A stretch of DNA of 64,000 nt from assembly GCA_034440575.1 (NCBI GenBank), contig JAOTOL010001204.1:1-64000 (forward strand), written 5' to 3'. The position numbers and the translations under genes were made by a program. The notes under the pieces are model-generated. The model saw only the letters and a program-made list of their open reading frames with translations, was not told the origin of the DNA and did no database searches. Of this stretch, positions 33,234-44,900 are shown piece by piece. How positions within the stretch are numbered: position 1 is the first letter of the stretch; the number at the start of each line of letters is the position of its first letter. This DNA is from Imbricaverruca yamaguchii (lineage: Eukaryota > Arthropoda > Thecostraca > Neoverrucidae).

Positions 33234-34062
33234 TTAACCCGCGCCGTCTTTCCGGTCAGATCCCCGTCTAGAGGGGGGGGCGGTTAGTAACCCCATTCTA
33301 AAATCCAAACTTAGCGTCCCACGAAAACGAAAGAGGTGTCATCGGAAAGCGCTCGACGTGTAGGGCCGGGTCCACTCCCAAAATGATTTCCCCCAAAAGT
33401 GACGTCACCAGGGGGGCTAGATTTTCTCGACTTTTCACGACTTACATTATGTTTTTGGGTCTGGGGAGTTCATTTTGGGGATATATGAAATAAAAAAAAT
33501 GTATTTGGAATGAGAAAAGGACAGCGAACTCGATCAGGGCTATAATTTGTTGGCCTCCCAAAAAAAAACATTTTTTTTTTATTTCAGTGTTTTGAGTTTT
33601 CAAATTTTCTTTAATTTTCCTTTTGCAATAGGTAGAACAGACCGAGAAACGTTGTTGGAAGTCAGCTTTCCCTCATAAAAAAATGCTTATTTTGACTAGA
33701 ATCCTCTATTTTAACTGCAATTTGGCAAATACGCAAAATGTATGTGGTCAAAAACGAGAAAAAATAATAAACTCGTAAGTTTTGTTGCATCCCTAAAGAT
33801 AAGCAAACGCTGAAAGTTCATAAAAATATTTGCATCCGTTAAAGCGTGACGACTGGTTGAACTTTTTTCGAGGTAACCTCACTTGACCTTGGCTAACTCG
33901 TTGACCCTAGATGACCTAACTTCAAAATTTCGAAACAGCGTGTCAAATTGATGTGGGAAAAGGTACGCCAAATTTGGGCGCGCTGCCGCGCACCGTTCGT
34001 CCACTATCCGCGCAAAAACCTGAGGGGGCGGTTGAAGACCCCCCCGAGACGGGACGGGTTAA
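33234..34062 (+). mobile_element. TTAA nonautonomous element, family A copy 4 (complete)
   Basis: 829 bp with TTAA at 33234-33237 and 34059-34062, left end TTAACCCGCGCCGTCTTTCC and right end gagacgggacgggttaa. It holds an intact gtgacgtcacc palindrome near 33398. It lies in the protease intron between the Asp102 and Ser195 exons, in the plus orientation (opposite to the gene). Confidence 0.9.
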
Positions 34063-34309
34063 TGTACACTCTAGCAGGGACTCGTCAAGCGTGTAATATA
34101 TTGAAAGGATTGAGGCCACACAGTTACGTAGTCCCCACAGTTACGAAACGAAACCAGTTACGACGAAACCTTTCTCATTGATTTCGCATTTTTGCAGGGA
34201 CCCGAGTCAACTGGGCGGTGATGCTGGCTTTCGCAGTATCCTGGCTACGCCCACCTCCCACACTCAAAATCAGATTGGCCCCTGCAAACCAGGGTCCTAG
34301 GGAACATTT

Positions 34310-34370
34310 ATTTATTTATTTATTTATTTAACAATACATGCCCTCCACGTGCAGTGGCTATTACGGACAA
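34310..34370 (-). mobile_element. LINE 3'-tail fragment
   Basis: A (tttatt)n run followed by aacaatacatgccctccacg and tgcagtggctattacggaca matches the 3' terminus of the LINE at 17146 almost base for base for about 50 bp, then diverges. It is an extremely 5'-truncated copy in the protease intron. Confidence 0.8.
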
Positions 34371-34879
34371 ACCAATACGACGGACTCGATCACCCTCAAG
34401 GGTAGCATGGCGTAATTCCCACCCTCTAAATACTTCGTCTTGCCATGATATTGAAAAACAATCCCCGAAAGCCTACTCATTTACTCAGCGCTTCCCGCCA
34501 CACCGTGTGTCGTAATGCTTCACATCCTGTGGAAGGCGCACGGGGGCTCAACGGTGACGCGTCGGTCACGTGATATTATGTGTCACGTGTTATCAGGAAG
34601 AGTCGCCCAGTGCCACGTGACGTGACGCCGGATATACGTGGTCTTGGAATAATACATTGATATGAGGACAATACCACTTAAAAACAACTGAAAACATGCA
34701 TTGGACAACTGTTCTAAAGAGAATGCATTTCCTAATAACACTGCATTGCCTTTTCTAACTAAATACACCCAGGGTCGTTTCGTTTCTGTTCTCGCTTTTG
34801 TGAAGATTGTCATACAACTATAGCAGTACATCATCTCAAGGATAAAAAAATGAAACTCAGTACACTCACGGTTACTCAC

Positions 34880-34983
34880 AGAAGCCGGAATCATTCCGAG
34901 AGAGCTGGATGACTGCCACACGCTGGTTGAGCACAGCTGGCTTATTCAGCTGAACAAGGGCAATGTCATTCGGCAGCGCGGAC
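34880..34983 (-). CDS. Serine protease exon with Asp102
   Basis: This 104-base exon encodes SALPNDIALVQLNKP with catalytic Asp102 in the NDIAL motif, then AVLNQRVAVIQLSRNDSGF. It starts after the acceptor cgcactatttcag and ends at the donor GTGAGT. It begins with one base that completes Arg with the previous exon and leaves one base (T) for the next. Its length and content match the segment between residues of about 97 and 130 in chymotrypsin numbering. It sits alone between introns of 25.8 kb and 6.1 kb. Confidence 0.93.
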
Positions 34984-36239
34984 CTGAAATAGTGCGACAT
35001 CAGACTTGCGGCATGTCTCCTCATCTGAAGACGTCATTTACGCTGTGTGTAGTGCAGTTGTCGGTTCCGTAACGTACCGAACCGAAATGAGGCGATGCTA
35101 GTAGCATTTATAGTGGGGTACTGAGTCCATCTAAATATGCGTCTACGTTGACATAGGTTCCATTTTGCATATTTAACTATCTCAGAGAAGGAAAAATTGA
35201 AACATTTTCTCAATAAACTGTTCAAAACAACCATTTCATTCTAAATTACCTACACTTATTTCCACATCCGCCTACGCTGCCAGATTTTTGGTTGCTTTCC
35301 TGCCAGAATCTCGGTCCTGTTCGCCGACCGGGGCCGATATGAAGAAACCGGTACTTTGATGGTGATCGAGGAAAATGCCAACCAATCACAGACAGCCATG
35401 AATTGTGACGGCCGGTCATTTCTATTGGTGGAATCCTGCCATTCCACTCGGCCGTGTCTTGATGTGAAAATGCGCACTGACGGCGTCTAAGCGCGGCCAT
35501 CCGTACTCCTAACTAACAGTGATATTTCACAGAGCTGCTCAACTGTGAGGTGTGAACTGAACAGAACTGTGCTAATTCGTCAGCTTGAATTAATTGTATT
35601 TGAATGCAAGTAGCTGGGAGCCATCTTCACATGTGACATGCTAAGTTAGGTTACCTGTCAACATTATTACACTGCAAGAGTGATTCACCAAAAATTCACG
35701 GTTAGGCTGGGTATAGTTGAGGTAAGGAAGCATTTGTGTCGCCGTATGGAAGGCTACTTCTGGGTTGGATTTGTCTCAAGTTCTGTTATGTGGAATTTGT
35801 GGACTTTGTATGACGGAGGGGAGACCATGTCAAGCATGTCATTAGCTTCGATGTCAAAGTGCAAGTTTATGCTTAAAATGCTTCGAGTGAAAAACTATGG
35901 AAATACAATAATTAGAAGGATGAAGGGGAAAATAGCGGAGTATTGGTCTTCCAATAATATGGGGAGGAGTGGAAAAGTATTCCAATATTTGCTATTTCCT
36001 ACTGAAATATGTGTCTTTTGCGCAAACAGTGGCGTTATGCTCTAATAAGTGGTTACCTCCAGGTTCCATTGGTGTCTACATCAGTTCGTAATTACCATAA
36101 TATCACTTTCTCACCCTCATAGTATTTTTTATCTGCTTTCATTTTCCTAACATACGTACCATTGTCCAGCAGTGTCCTATGAGGAATGTCCACATGCGCA
36201 GTGTCTCAAGAACGTTAATAATGAAGTAGCATGAAGGTT
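34984..36239. other. Protease intron sequence, unassigned
   Basis: An open frame of 121 codons at 35680-36045 on the plus strand has no recognisable motif and is probably chance. No repeats were recognised. Confidence 0.45.
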
Positions 36240-36495
36240 GTGGTAATGATGTTGCCGGATACAGCCTACGTGCACTGTGACAACAAAGTGTACCTTGCAA
36301 AAAGCGTTCGACTGTACATCCCTATAAATGATGTTCTGCAGATGGAAATAAACCATAATTGTGCCTTTTGTTGTGATGTTATCATGGTCGGATATGATCA
36401 GACTGCATTGCTGTCATGTTTGATGGCCTACAGTATGTGATGTAATTTCCAGATGTTCTGAAGTAATATTACGCCGCTGCACAGAAATAAGCTAC
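36240..36495 (+). repeat. Diverged direct repeat, copy 1
   Basis: It shares with 37555-37730 the ordered words atagcctacgt/gtacgtccgtg, aaatgatg, ataattg.actttttgttgt, ccagat.ttc.gaagtaa.attacg. The two copies flank the TTAA element at 36527-37334. The family is unknown. Confidence 0.5.
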
Positions 36496-36526
36496 GGCAC
36501 CGTGGTGGTCACAAAATATTCAACCT

Positions 36527-37334
36527 TTGTCTCTGGAGGGGGCGGGGTTGATAGGAGCCCCCTCTAATATCCAAACTAAGTGACGCATGACAACGAGAGA
36601 GGCCTCAGCGGAAAGCACTCGAGGAGTAGTATCCGACAACACCCCGAAAAAAAACATTCCCCCGAAAGTGACGTATCTAGGAGGCCTAGAATCTTATGAT
36701 TTATATCATGTTTTTTGGTTCTGGGGAGTTCATTTTGGGGGATATTTTAAAAAGCAAAAAATATTTGGAATCAGAAAAGGACAGCGAAATGGACCAGGAC
36801 AATACAAATTTTGGGCCACCCAAAAGTCAAGTATTTTTTTTAATCTTAAAATTTGGAATTTTCACGTTTTCTTTAATTTTCCTTTTCTAATGAGTAGGGC
36901 GGACCGAAAAAAAAATATTCGAAGTCAGCTTGCTCCGATACAAGATGCTTACTTTAGCCAGTTTCTTCGATTTGATCTCTAAGAGGGAAGTATGCAAAAC
37001 AAAAAAGGAATTAAAAACGGAGAAAAAAAAAGAAAAATCCCTCTGGTACGCTTTGTTGCACTCCTAAGGATTAGCAAACGCTGAAAGTTTCCTTAAAATA
37101 TTTGTATCCCTTAAAGCGTGACGACTGGTTGAACTTTTTTGGATGTCACCTCACTTGACCTCGAATAACTCGTTGACCCTAGAAAACCTGACTTCAAATG
37201 TTTGAAAGAATATGCCAAATTGATGTGGGAAGCCGTATTCCAATTTTTGGCGCGCTGTCCCACGCCGTTCACTTTCCGCAGAAAACCTGAGTGGGGCGGT
37301 TGAAGACCCCCCACACCGAGACGGCGCGGGTTAA
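36527..37334 (+). mobile_element. TTAA nonautonomous element, family A copy 5 (5' end worn)
   Basis: The 5' end is degraded. Similarity starts at gtctctggagggggcggg, and the right end gagacggcgcgggttaa closes with TTAA at 37331-37334. The internal order of blocks is kept, but the CRE-like site is mutated to gtgacgtatc. It lies in the large protease intron. Confidence 0.85.
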
Positions 37335-37554
37335 GGAAGCTGCAGGTGCTGCATTGGAGACCTACAAATGTGTAAGTTCTCATCATCTGATGCTCATTTT
37401 CTTCTTCTATCCCAACGTTGTTCGAGTGTGCACTGCTTACTGCGGTGCAGTAACGCGAAATGATATGCAATGTGCAGGGAGTGTCAAAAATGCGAACAAT
37501 GAAACCACAGGTAGATAGTGAAATGTTCATGTTTTCCGAGACTCGTTATGCATA

Positions 37555-37730
37555 CCGTATGTTTGCATTACCATAGGGACTCGATTGTACGTCCGTGCAA
37601 ATGATGCCTATAGGTATAATGAAGACATAATTGCACTTTTTGTTGTTATGCCGGCATAATCAGATGTATCCAATACCGGACCACCAGATATTCCGAAGTA
37701 AAATTACGTCGTCACGCGTAGATAAGCCCA
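37555..37730 (+). repeat. Diverged direct repeat, copy 2
   Basis: Partner of 36240-36495 on the other side of TTAA copy 5. It ends ccagatattccgaagtaaaa ttacgtcg versus ccagatgttctgaagtaata ttacgccg in copy 1. Confidence 0.5.
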
Positions 37731-37875
37731 TCGATGACCTATCGATAATTTATTCTCACCGGCAGTGCCAGTTCGCTGTGTACAAGGTGTCATGCTGCAC
37801 TGTCAGTGCGGCACGTACCGATTGCCTGCAACCGGCGTGCCCATGAGCGAAGGCGCGACTTTAATCTTACCCCCA

Positions 37876-37985
<110 letters not shown>

Positions 37986-38289
37986 CATCTCCTATCGCTG
38001 AGATATCGAAATGAGATCCACGAGATAATTATCAGTGATATATTTATCCCTATATATAGTGATGGCGATAGCGATGCGGCGACATGTGCCGCAGGCAGGG
38101 ACGGAGGAGGATGTAGCACCGCGGCCAGCGAAGACGCCGTCTCGACTTCGCCCGGCGTGGCGTGGGAGTATCGCTGACGTAGATGAAATCTGTCCCGTGT
38201 TTATGTTCTTCCACCTGAAGGCTGATGAAGTATCGGCGGTGTCCCGTAACCTCGGTTACAACACCGCATCGATCCCATTTGTCAGGCGA

Positions 38290-39020
38290 TATTTGGCGAT
38301 ATTTTCGATGGCCAGGTCACTTCCTGGCCAATGTACGATCTGACGAGCCCGGACCTTGGTCTTCTCTTTGCCCTAGTGACCGGCGTGTAGCTCACGCAGA
38401 ACCGAGAACCTGAGAGGTATGGGGATGACGAGGCGACAGGCACATACCACCAAGCCTTGGTAAACTGTGAGGCTGTCGTAAACAGCCCAGCAGGGGCGCA
38501 TGATTTCCGACATATCCGATTTTTGCGACGGGAAGCCGCCGAGCACAGTTCGCAACAGCAGACGTATCTCCCTGTTCCTGTCGGCCATCATACGAACCTC
38601 GTCCAGACGCATGTCGATCCTTGACTTTGCGGTCGCGTTGCTGATTATCGTGGACACCGACATGACGTCGTCATCTTCGGCAAGCTCGTCTTCCTTTGAA
38701 TGACCTTGTGCTGTCGCGGATAGCGCACCTTGTGTTGTGGATAGCGCGGCTCCTTGGTGATCCTTTCCCCCGCCGCCAGCTTGCAGTCAGGCGCCACTCC
38801 ATCAGCTTCTCTCGTAAGCGCTGTAGAGGGTGATTTTCTATCTCGTCTGAATTTGTGGAGTTGAGGATCAGAATGAGCGGATGATCCACTAACAGATCAA
38901 GATGTTGCAACCCACCAAGAAAAATGCGGCATTTACACACGCCCATGCTACCGCTAGTAGCTCCAACTCGATAGTGACGTATCGAATCTCTGCGTCAGAT
39001 AGGAAGCCTGAGCCAGCTTG
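38290..39020 (-). pseudogene. Gypsy pol 3' part: RNase H and integrase zinc-binding region
   Basis: From 39020 the minus strand reads AGSGFLSDAEIRYVTIELEL with LAVAWAC (RNase H), then after a shift KCRIFLGGLQHLDLLVDHPL and DEIENHPLQRLREKL, then GFPSQKSDMSEIMRP, LVVCACRLVIP and LRELHAGH, which lead into the His-His part of an integrase zinc finger, a TAG, and KTKVRARQIVHWPG. The order and spacing match gypsy pol. At least two frame changes and one stop make it dead. The CR1 copy abuts its first recognisable codon. Confidence 0.82.
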
Positions 39021-39131
39021 CATAAAGACATAAAGACATAAAGACATAAAAGATTAGTGCAACTATGAGCCACAAGGGCCCTTCTTGGTTGCACTCTGTA
39101 CACTGAACCATTTGCCCACCAAATCTGTCAA

Positions 39132-41960
39132 TCAGCCCCCTGTAATACTGAAAAGCAAGCCCTCCATTCTTATAATGATGTCTATTTTGTTTTTAAAGAT
39201 GTTCAGTGTGCTGCTACTGACAATGTTTTCTGGCGGCTGGTTCCAGCGTTCTACTACCCTGTTCGTGAAGAAAGTCTGCCTTAACTTTGTTCTGCTGTGG
39301 TTAACTCTAATTTTGAATTTATGACCTCTCATTGGATCATTTCTGTTAAATTCAAACATTTCCCCAAGATATCCCCTCTCCGGACCATGGACAAATTTAA
39401 AGACCTCGATGAGATCTCCTCTCAGACTTCTATATCTAAGTGAAGACATATTCAATTTCTTTAATCATTCCTCATGTGCCAGGTTGCTTATACCGTTAAC
39501 CATTTTTATAGCCCTCTTTTGTACTCTCTCTAAAAGCCAACAATCTTTTTCATAGCTAGGAGACCAAGCTTGGATGCAGTATTCCAAATGTGGCCTGACA
39601 TATGTACAATAAAGCTTCCTGATGACTTCCTCACTTCTGTATGATACTTTCCTATTTATTGCCCCGAGCATTCTCAGTGCCTTCTTCCCGGCTTTCTTTG
39701 TCTATTCTGATGCCCCCAATTTTGTGCTTAGAATAACACCTAAATCCTTCTCCTATTGAGTCACTGATAGCACTTGACCACACATCAAGTATGGAGCCTT
39801 CATATGCTGCTTACCTACATGCATGATTTTGCACTTATCAAAATTAAATTTCATTTGCCATTCTTCGGACCACTTCACAAGTTCGTCTAAGTCTTTTTGC
39901 AGCGAGATATGCTTATTTTGACCTGTTATTGCCCTAAAGACCTTCAAATCATCCGCAAATTTCACAACTTTACTGCTTAGGCCACTTTCAATGTTATTTA
40001 CAAATATAATGAACAGTAGTGGCCCCGGTACTTACCCCTGAGGGACTCCACTAAGAACATTTTGCCATGATGACTTTGTACCATTTACCATCACTCTTTG
40101 CTGTCTCTCTGAAAGCCACAACTCTATCCATTGTAAGATACTATCTGCAACACCATGAACCTGAAGCTTCATCATTAACCGTTTATGGGGGTGCCTTGTC
40201 AAAGGCCTTACTAAAGTCAAGATATGCTACATCAACCTGATTTCCCTGATCAAATTGTTCTGTGGCGAAGTTCAAAAAGTCCAAGAGATTTGTGAGACAC
40301 GATCGCCCTTTTCTAAACCCATGGTGAGTATCTTGAATTAATCTGTTACCTTCCAGATAACTAACTATTCTATCCTTGATAATTGATTCGAGTACCTTGC
40401 AGACTAGGGATGTGAGACTTACTGGCCTATAGTTTTCAACTTTCCCTCTTTCTCCTTTCTTGAAAATAGGAACTACATTTGTCCTTTTCCAATCGGTTGG
40501 AATTTCATTTTGTGAAATTGATCTACAAAATATTATACTAAGTGGAAATGCCAGTTCCTTTTCAGCTTCCCGCAATACCCTAGCATAAATTTCATCAGGT
40601 CCTGCTGACTTGTTTGGCTTTATTTTCCTGATGTGATTGTAACCAACATTACTATCAATGAAATCAACATCATTTATCGGAACATATGTCACTGAACTAT
40701 GGTGTACGGTCGGCAGACTGGTCATATCTTCCAATGTAAACACTGATTTATACTGCTTACTCAGCTCCTCAACCATCTCACTATCCTCACCCAATGTAGT
40801 CCCATTTTCTTCCAGTGGACCAATTGTGCTAGAAACTTTACTCAGCTTGTAGAAACTCAAGAACTTTTTATTATGCCCATTACAGTTCCTAGCTAAATCT
40901 AGTTCTTTTGCTCGCTTTGCTCCTCTGGTTTTTTGCTTCACAGTGTCTCTAGCTTTTCGATACGCCTTTCGATTAACGACATTTGAAGCTTCTTTAAACA
41001 CTCTAGGTGCAGTTTTCTTAGCCTTAATTGCTTTTATCAAGTCTAGTGTAAGCCATGCTGGCCTTGCAACCCTTCTTTTGCGTTTATGCTTTTCGGGGAC
41101 ATGTCTAATCTGAATTTCCTTCAAGCAAGATATGAACTTTTCCCACATTTCACAGGCATTTATATTCGAGAATTCTTCGCCCCATCTGATGGCACTTAAA
41201 GCCGCTCTCATGCAGTCAAATTCGCTCTGTTGAAATTTATAACCTTTACCAAACTATCCTTAATAATTTCCCCCACATGTGCCTTGAATCTAACTATGTT
41301 ATGGTCACTTCTTCCGAGAGTTTCTCCTACAGTGAAGTCTTGAACCAAGTCACTTAAATCCGAGAATATAAGGTCCAAGAATGATCCATGCCTGGGAGGT
41401 TCCGATACAAACTGGTGAAAGAACAGGTCCTCTTCAAGGCATTTCCTAACACTTTGCATGATGGGGAGCCAACACCAATATTTTCATGTCCTTTTAGATT
41501 AAAGTCACCAAGAATAAGGCCACCCCCTTTGATTGCTGGACCCCTATTGCCCGAAAACATATTGTATCCCTGGATTTCATAGTCCTGCAAGTTATCTCCA
41601 AAATACCCTTCACTGACCCATGCCTCCGTAATGCAAACAAAATCTGGATGCTCCTCAGCAGCATAACACTTGAACTCATCAAATTTGGATCGGATACTCT
41701 GAGCATTAAACATCATACACTTAACAAATCCTCCATAGCCACCTTTGGCTTTTTCATGCCGAGTAGTTCTTTTATCACTAGATGAACTACCACTCTGCCT
41801 CCTTGAACTACTGCTGTCCCTATTTGCTGACTTTGAGGTTCTATTGCCTTGGCTGACACTATTGGAATATTCCTGAGTTGGCAATGCAATTTCATCCCTC
41901 CCCACCCCATTTCCTAGTTTCCCTGAAACTAGGAAATGAACCTGAAGTGCCCTAGAGCTC
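39132..41960 (-). pseudogene. CR1-like ORF2, broken copy
   Basis: It aligns with the intact ORF2 along its length but in at least six pieces: 41354-41960, 41208-41459, 40183-41211, 40032-40220, 39753-39965, 39465-39671 and 39132-39455. The endonuclease is cut by a deletion joining KGGG to LILGDFNLKG, removing the segment after residue 129 up to about 204. The motif A piece ends in a frameshift at DKAPP, GVPQG is followed by a stop near 40032, and FADD survives in another frame. Confidence 0.88.
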
Positions 41961-42540
41961 CACTCAGGGGAGGCTCCAGCCCTAGGCAAAATTACAGTTA
42001 CAATGACTCTCTTGTTACCCTTCAGTTGGCCAGAAGGGCCCTGTAGTCCCGCAGAAGCTCCTCACTCCTAGCAGAACCTATGTTATTTACCCCTACGTGT
42101 ACTATAACTACTAAACTGGTGATCACTGGTGACCTGTGCCACTACTGGCACCAGGGCCTTTCGACTAAGCTTCCTCCCGCTCCTACCACCTGCCACCTTC
42201 CACGCACTGACCCTTTCCTTAGGCCCGCGTCTCCAAATCCTCCACCCCCTGACCTCATGGCACTTCCCCTCCTGTGATCCTGTGACCTACCAGAACTAAC
42301 CCTCCTCTGTTCACTATTAACACTCCCCTCTCGAGAAATCCCAGCCACCTCCACAGTAGGGGAAGCCTCAGCTACTTGGTGGACTGCGACCACCTGAGCA
42401 TATGATGTCCCTGCTACGGAGTGACCGCTTGTTGCTTTTTCTTGCATGCCCTGTGCAACAAGGGCAGCCTTAAGCTTGGAAAGCTCTGCCTTAAGGGGCC
42501 TAGTCTCTTCCTCTAGTGCCTGCATCCTGGTCGAAACCAT
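41940..42540 (-). pseudogene. CR1-like ORF1, broken copy
   Basis: The start (42540) and the coiled-coil region MQALEEETRPLKAELSKLKA are kept, as is the RGRWQVVGAG linker. The SGNH esterase blocks around GDSR are deleted, and what remains near 42000 (PRAGASPEWSSRAL) is joined by another deletion into the ORF2 frame. Confidence 0.85.
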
Positions 42541-43400
42541 CCTACAGGCTGCAGCTTATGCCTAGATTTAGATTCAAATTAACTCGCTAAACAACCGACA
42601 AAAATCCAACTATTATTCACTATAAATCGCTACCTCCTATACTGTTAGTTAATTATCTAAGTACCTGAAGAATACCAACACACTAAGCAGAAACTATTAA
42701 ACAATTGTTTGTTTGTTTTTTATATAAAATAAATTAAAGGTCTAATCTAATTGTCTTCTAGACATGTAGACAACTAAATGAATATCACTTTTGATATCAC
42801 TTTTGGCTGGACAGAAAAATGAACAGTCGCACAGCGCTTATAAATACCACCAACTTAGTACCAATTAAACTCTATCTTAAACTTAAACACCAAACAAACT
42901 ATGCACCACAAAACTAAACAAAGTATGTTATGCAAGTATTAATGTTTTCGAATGTACTTGTGATATCTACACACTTGTAATATCTCCAACTGAAAAAAAA
43001 ACTAAATACTAAGTACTCCAAAAATGAAGAAGCCCATATACCTCTGCAATTACCCGGTATATGGAGATATACCTAGTGTAATTGAAGCTAATTATTTAAA
43101 TCATAACCTAAACTTTAACGCCAAAAAGACCACAAAAAGAAATCGAAGCCACGAGGTCGCGCTTAAAAACAAGATGGCGCTCGGCAACCTTGCTAGGTTG
43201 ATATAGTATAATTTGCGTGCTACGAAAGTGCTTATCAGATAAAAACTAATGAAATATAATGAGAGAAGTAATTGCTAAACACCTATCCACAGCTTAGACT
43301 AGTGTACTGCCTGTTCTGCAACGGCTTATCTGGAAAGCTGGAGCTCCAAACGGACGTGCTTCCACCGTGGCACCTGGCGGCAAACTGCACGACACATGTG

Positions 43401-43447
43401 CAGAAGCAGCCAGACAGCACGACACATGTGCTGTCTGGCTGCTTCTG
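43401..43447. repeat. Perfect 20-bp hairpin at the CR1/gypsy junction
   Basis: Arms cagaagcagccagacagcac (43401-43420) and gtgctgtctggctgcttctg (43428-43447) are exact inverted copies around a 7-base loop. The right-hand arm is gypsy sequence (minus strand LLQQKQPDS), so the left arm is an inverted copy of target DNA next to the CR1 5' end. A direct repeat cacgacacatgtg overlaps it (43388-43400 and 43418-43430). Confidence 0.93.
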
Positions 43448-44900
43448 TTGCAGCAGAAAGCTCAGCCCCTTGAGCCGACTGGCGTGTGTTGACAGCATGA
43501 TTGGACTCGACGGGTCATAATGTACCGACGACAAGGCAGCGTGAGTCTTTTTTAGCGCCGCATCATGGCATTCGCCCCAATTAAAAGTTATCATGGTACT
43601 CAACAGGTGGCGGAGAGGCTCTAGCAGCTCTGTGGTCTCATCGGAGAAGGGAGCGACTTGATTGACCAGGTTGAAGAAACGGCGTGAATCCGTCAGTGAA
43701 TGTGGCGCTGGAAATGATGTTATCGCACTGGTCAGGTCAGGATCCGACACGTAGCCATCCTCAGAGACGACGAAGCTGGCAAACTTGACTGACTTCTGCA
43801 TGTGCTGAACCTTGGCAGGACTCAGTTACTTGGCGGTCCCTGTAGCCAATCAAGAACCGCTTGACTCTTTCTACGTGGTCCTCTTTTGTCTTGCTGTAGA
43901 CGACGAAGTCATCCACCAGTCACTGGATACCATCAATCCCCTTGAATCATTCAGTCATTCTTCGACTGTAGCGCTCGTAAATCGACGATATGCCGCAAAG
44001 TGCCCGGTAAATGTGATGCCGACCAAAGGGCGTCATGAATGTTATCAAGCGACGACTGGATTCCTCCAAAGACTACTGATGATACCCCTTTGCAGCGTCA
44101 AAGACACTGAACCACCTAGACTCTGATGCAACGATTGATGCCACACAATACACCGGTGCACTGGACTTCTGGAGGGAAGACACTGGCCTTCCCCGGAGGA
44201 TCGCTGCATCCCGTTTCGACAGACCGCAGCAGATACAAATTCCACAACATTTCTTTGGGGCCACCAAAATCGACGCATGTCAGTCGGTCAAACGACTGGT
44301 TCGGTGCTTTTTTCCTCCTGCAACTTGACGAGTTCACTTCGAAGCGGTTCTCGATACGCATACTGGATGCTACGTGGCGCTGTGATAGCGAACCGAATTG
44401 CGCCCTCCTTCAGCTTAATTTTGCAAGCTTATCGGCCGCACAGTTCCATCCAGCACGTCATGGTAATCATTGAGTGGTGCAAACGCAACAGTCAGCCTCT
44501 CTTGATGCTAGCAATACCGTACCAGCTGCGCAATGGTGGCACTCTGCATTGCACTGGGAGCGACGAGTTCCTGGTGACGGCGACCTTGAAGGCAAGCACG
44601 GTCTCTCGGAGATGGGGAGCTCTACCTGCTCAGCCTCCATTGCGGTCACGGCCGTAGATTGCGTGCTGATTTATCGCGGGTACGTCCCGGGTATAACTTA
44701 CAGGCCCCGCGTGTCATGCGCCAAGAGAAGATCAAACCCTTGACGTCGCTGATGATATGCACAACATCAATCACGATAGCGGGGCCTAAGCTTATCCGTA
44801 CAGGCAGACTACCTAGATAGCGCACCGTTCGCTCATCGTCATCGACAGCAGTCAGATGCACAGTTGAGGCCTCAAATTCTGGTCATTATGTCCAATACGG
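43448..44900 (-). pseudogene. Gypsy pol 5' part: protease remnant and reverse transcriptase
   Basis: Reading the minus strand from about 44880, YLGSLPVRISLG and VVHIISDVKGLIFSW resemble the region just after a retropepsin active site. Then come LKEGAIRFAITAPRSIQ, SVFDAAKGYHQ (reverse transcriptase motif A), LVDDFVVYSKTKEDHVERV (the DD motif C) and VKFASFVVSEDGYVSDPDLT, FPAPHSLTDSRRFF, EPLRHLL and STHASRLKGLSFLLQ (start of RNase H). Several frameshifts and stops separate these blocks. It is a dead copy. Confidence 0.8.

Larger units (their letters stand above)
39021..43383 (-). mobile_element. CR1-like LINE, decayed copy 2, nested in the gypsy relic
   Basis: It is the same family as 20863-25990: the same 8-base tail (39021-39052), the same 5' limit (ctggcggcaa) and a single 5' monomer at 42584-42900. 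At 4.36 kb it is shorter than copy 1. The ORF1 middle and end and about 80 codons of the endonuclease are deleted. Stops and frameshifts break ORF2. Confidence 0.9.
38290..44900 (-). mobile_element. Ty3/gypsy-type LTR retrotransposon relic, split by a nested CR1 copy
   Basis: The minus-strand order is protease-like region, reverse transcriptase, start of RNase H (44900-43448), then the CR1 copy at 39021-43383, then the rest of RNase H and the integrase N-terminus (39020-38290). No LTRs were recognised, and the gag and integrase core are missing or unrecognisable. The whole composite lies in the 25.8-kb protease intron, same strand as the gene. Confidence 0.8.
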
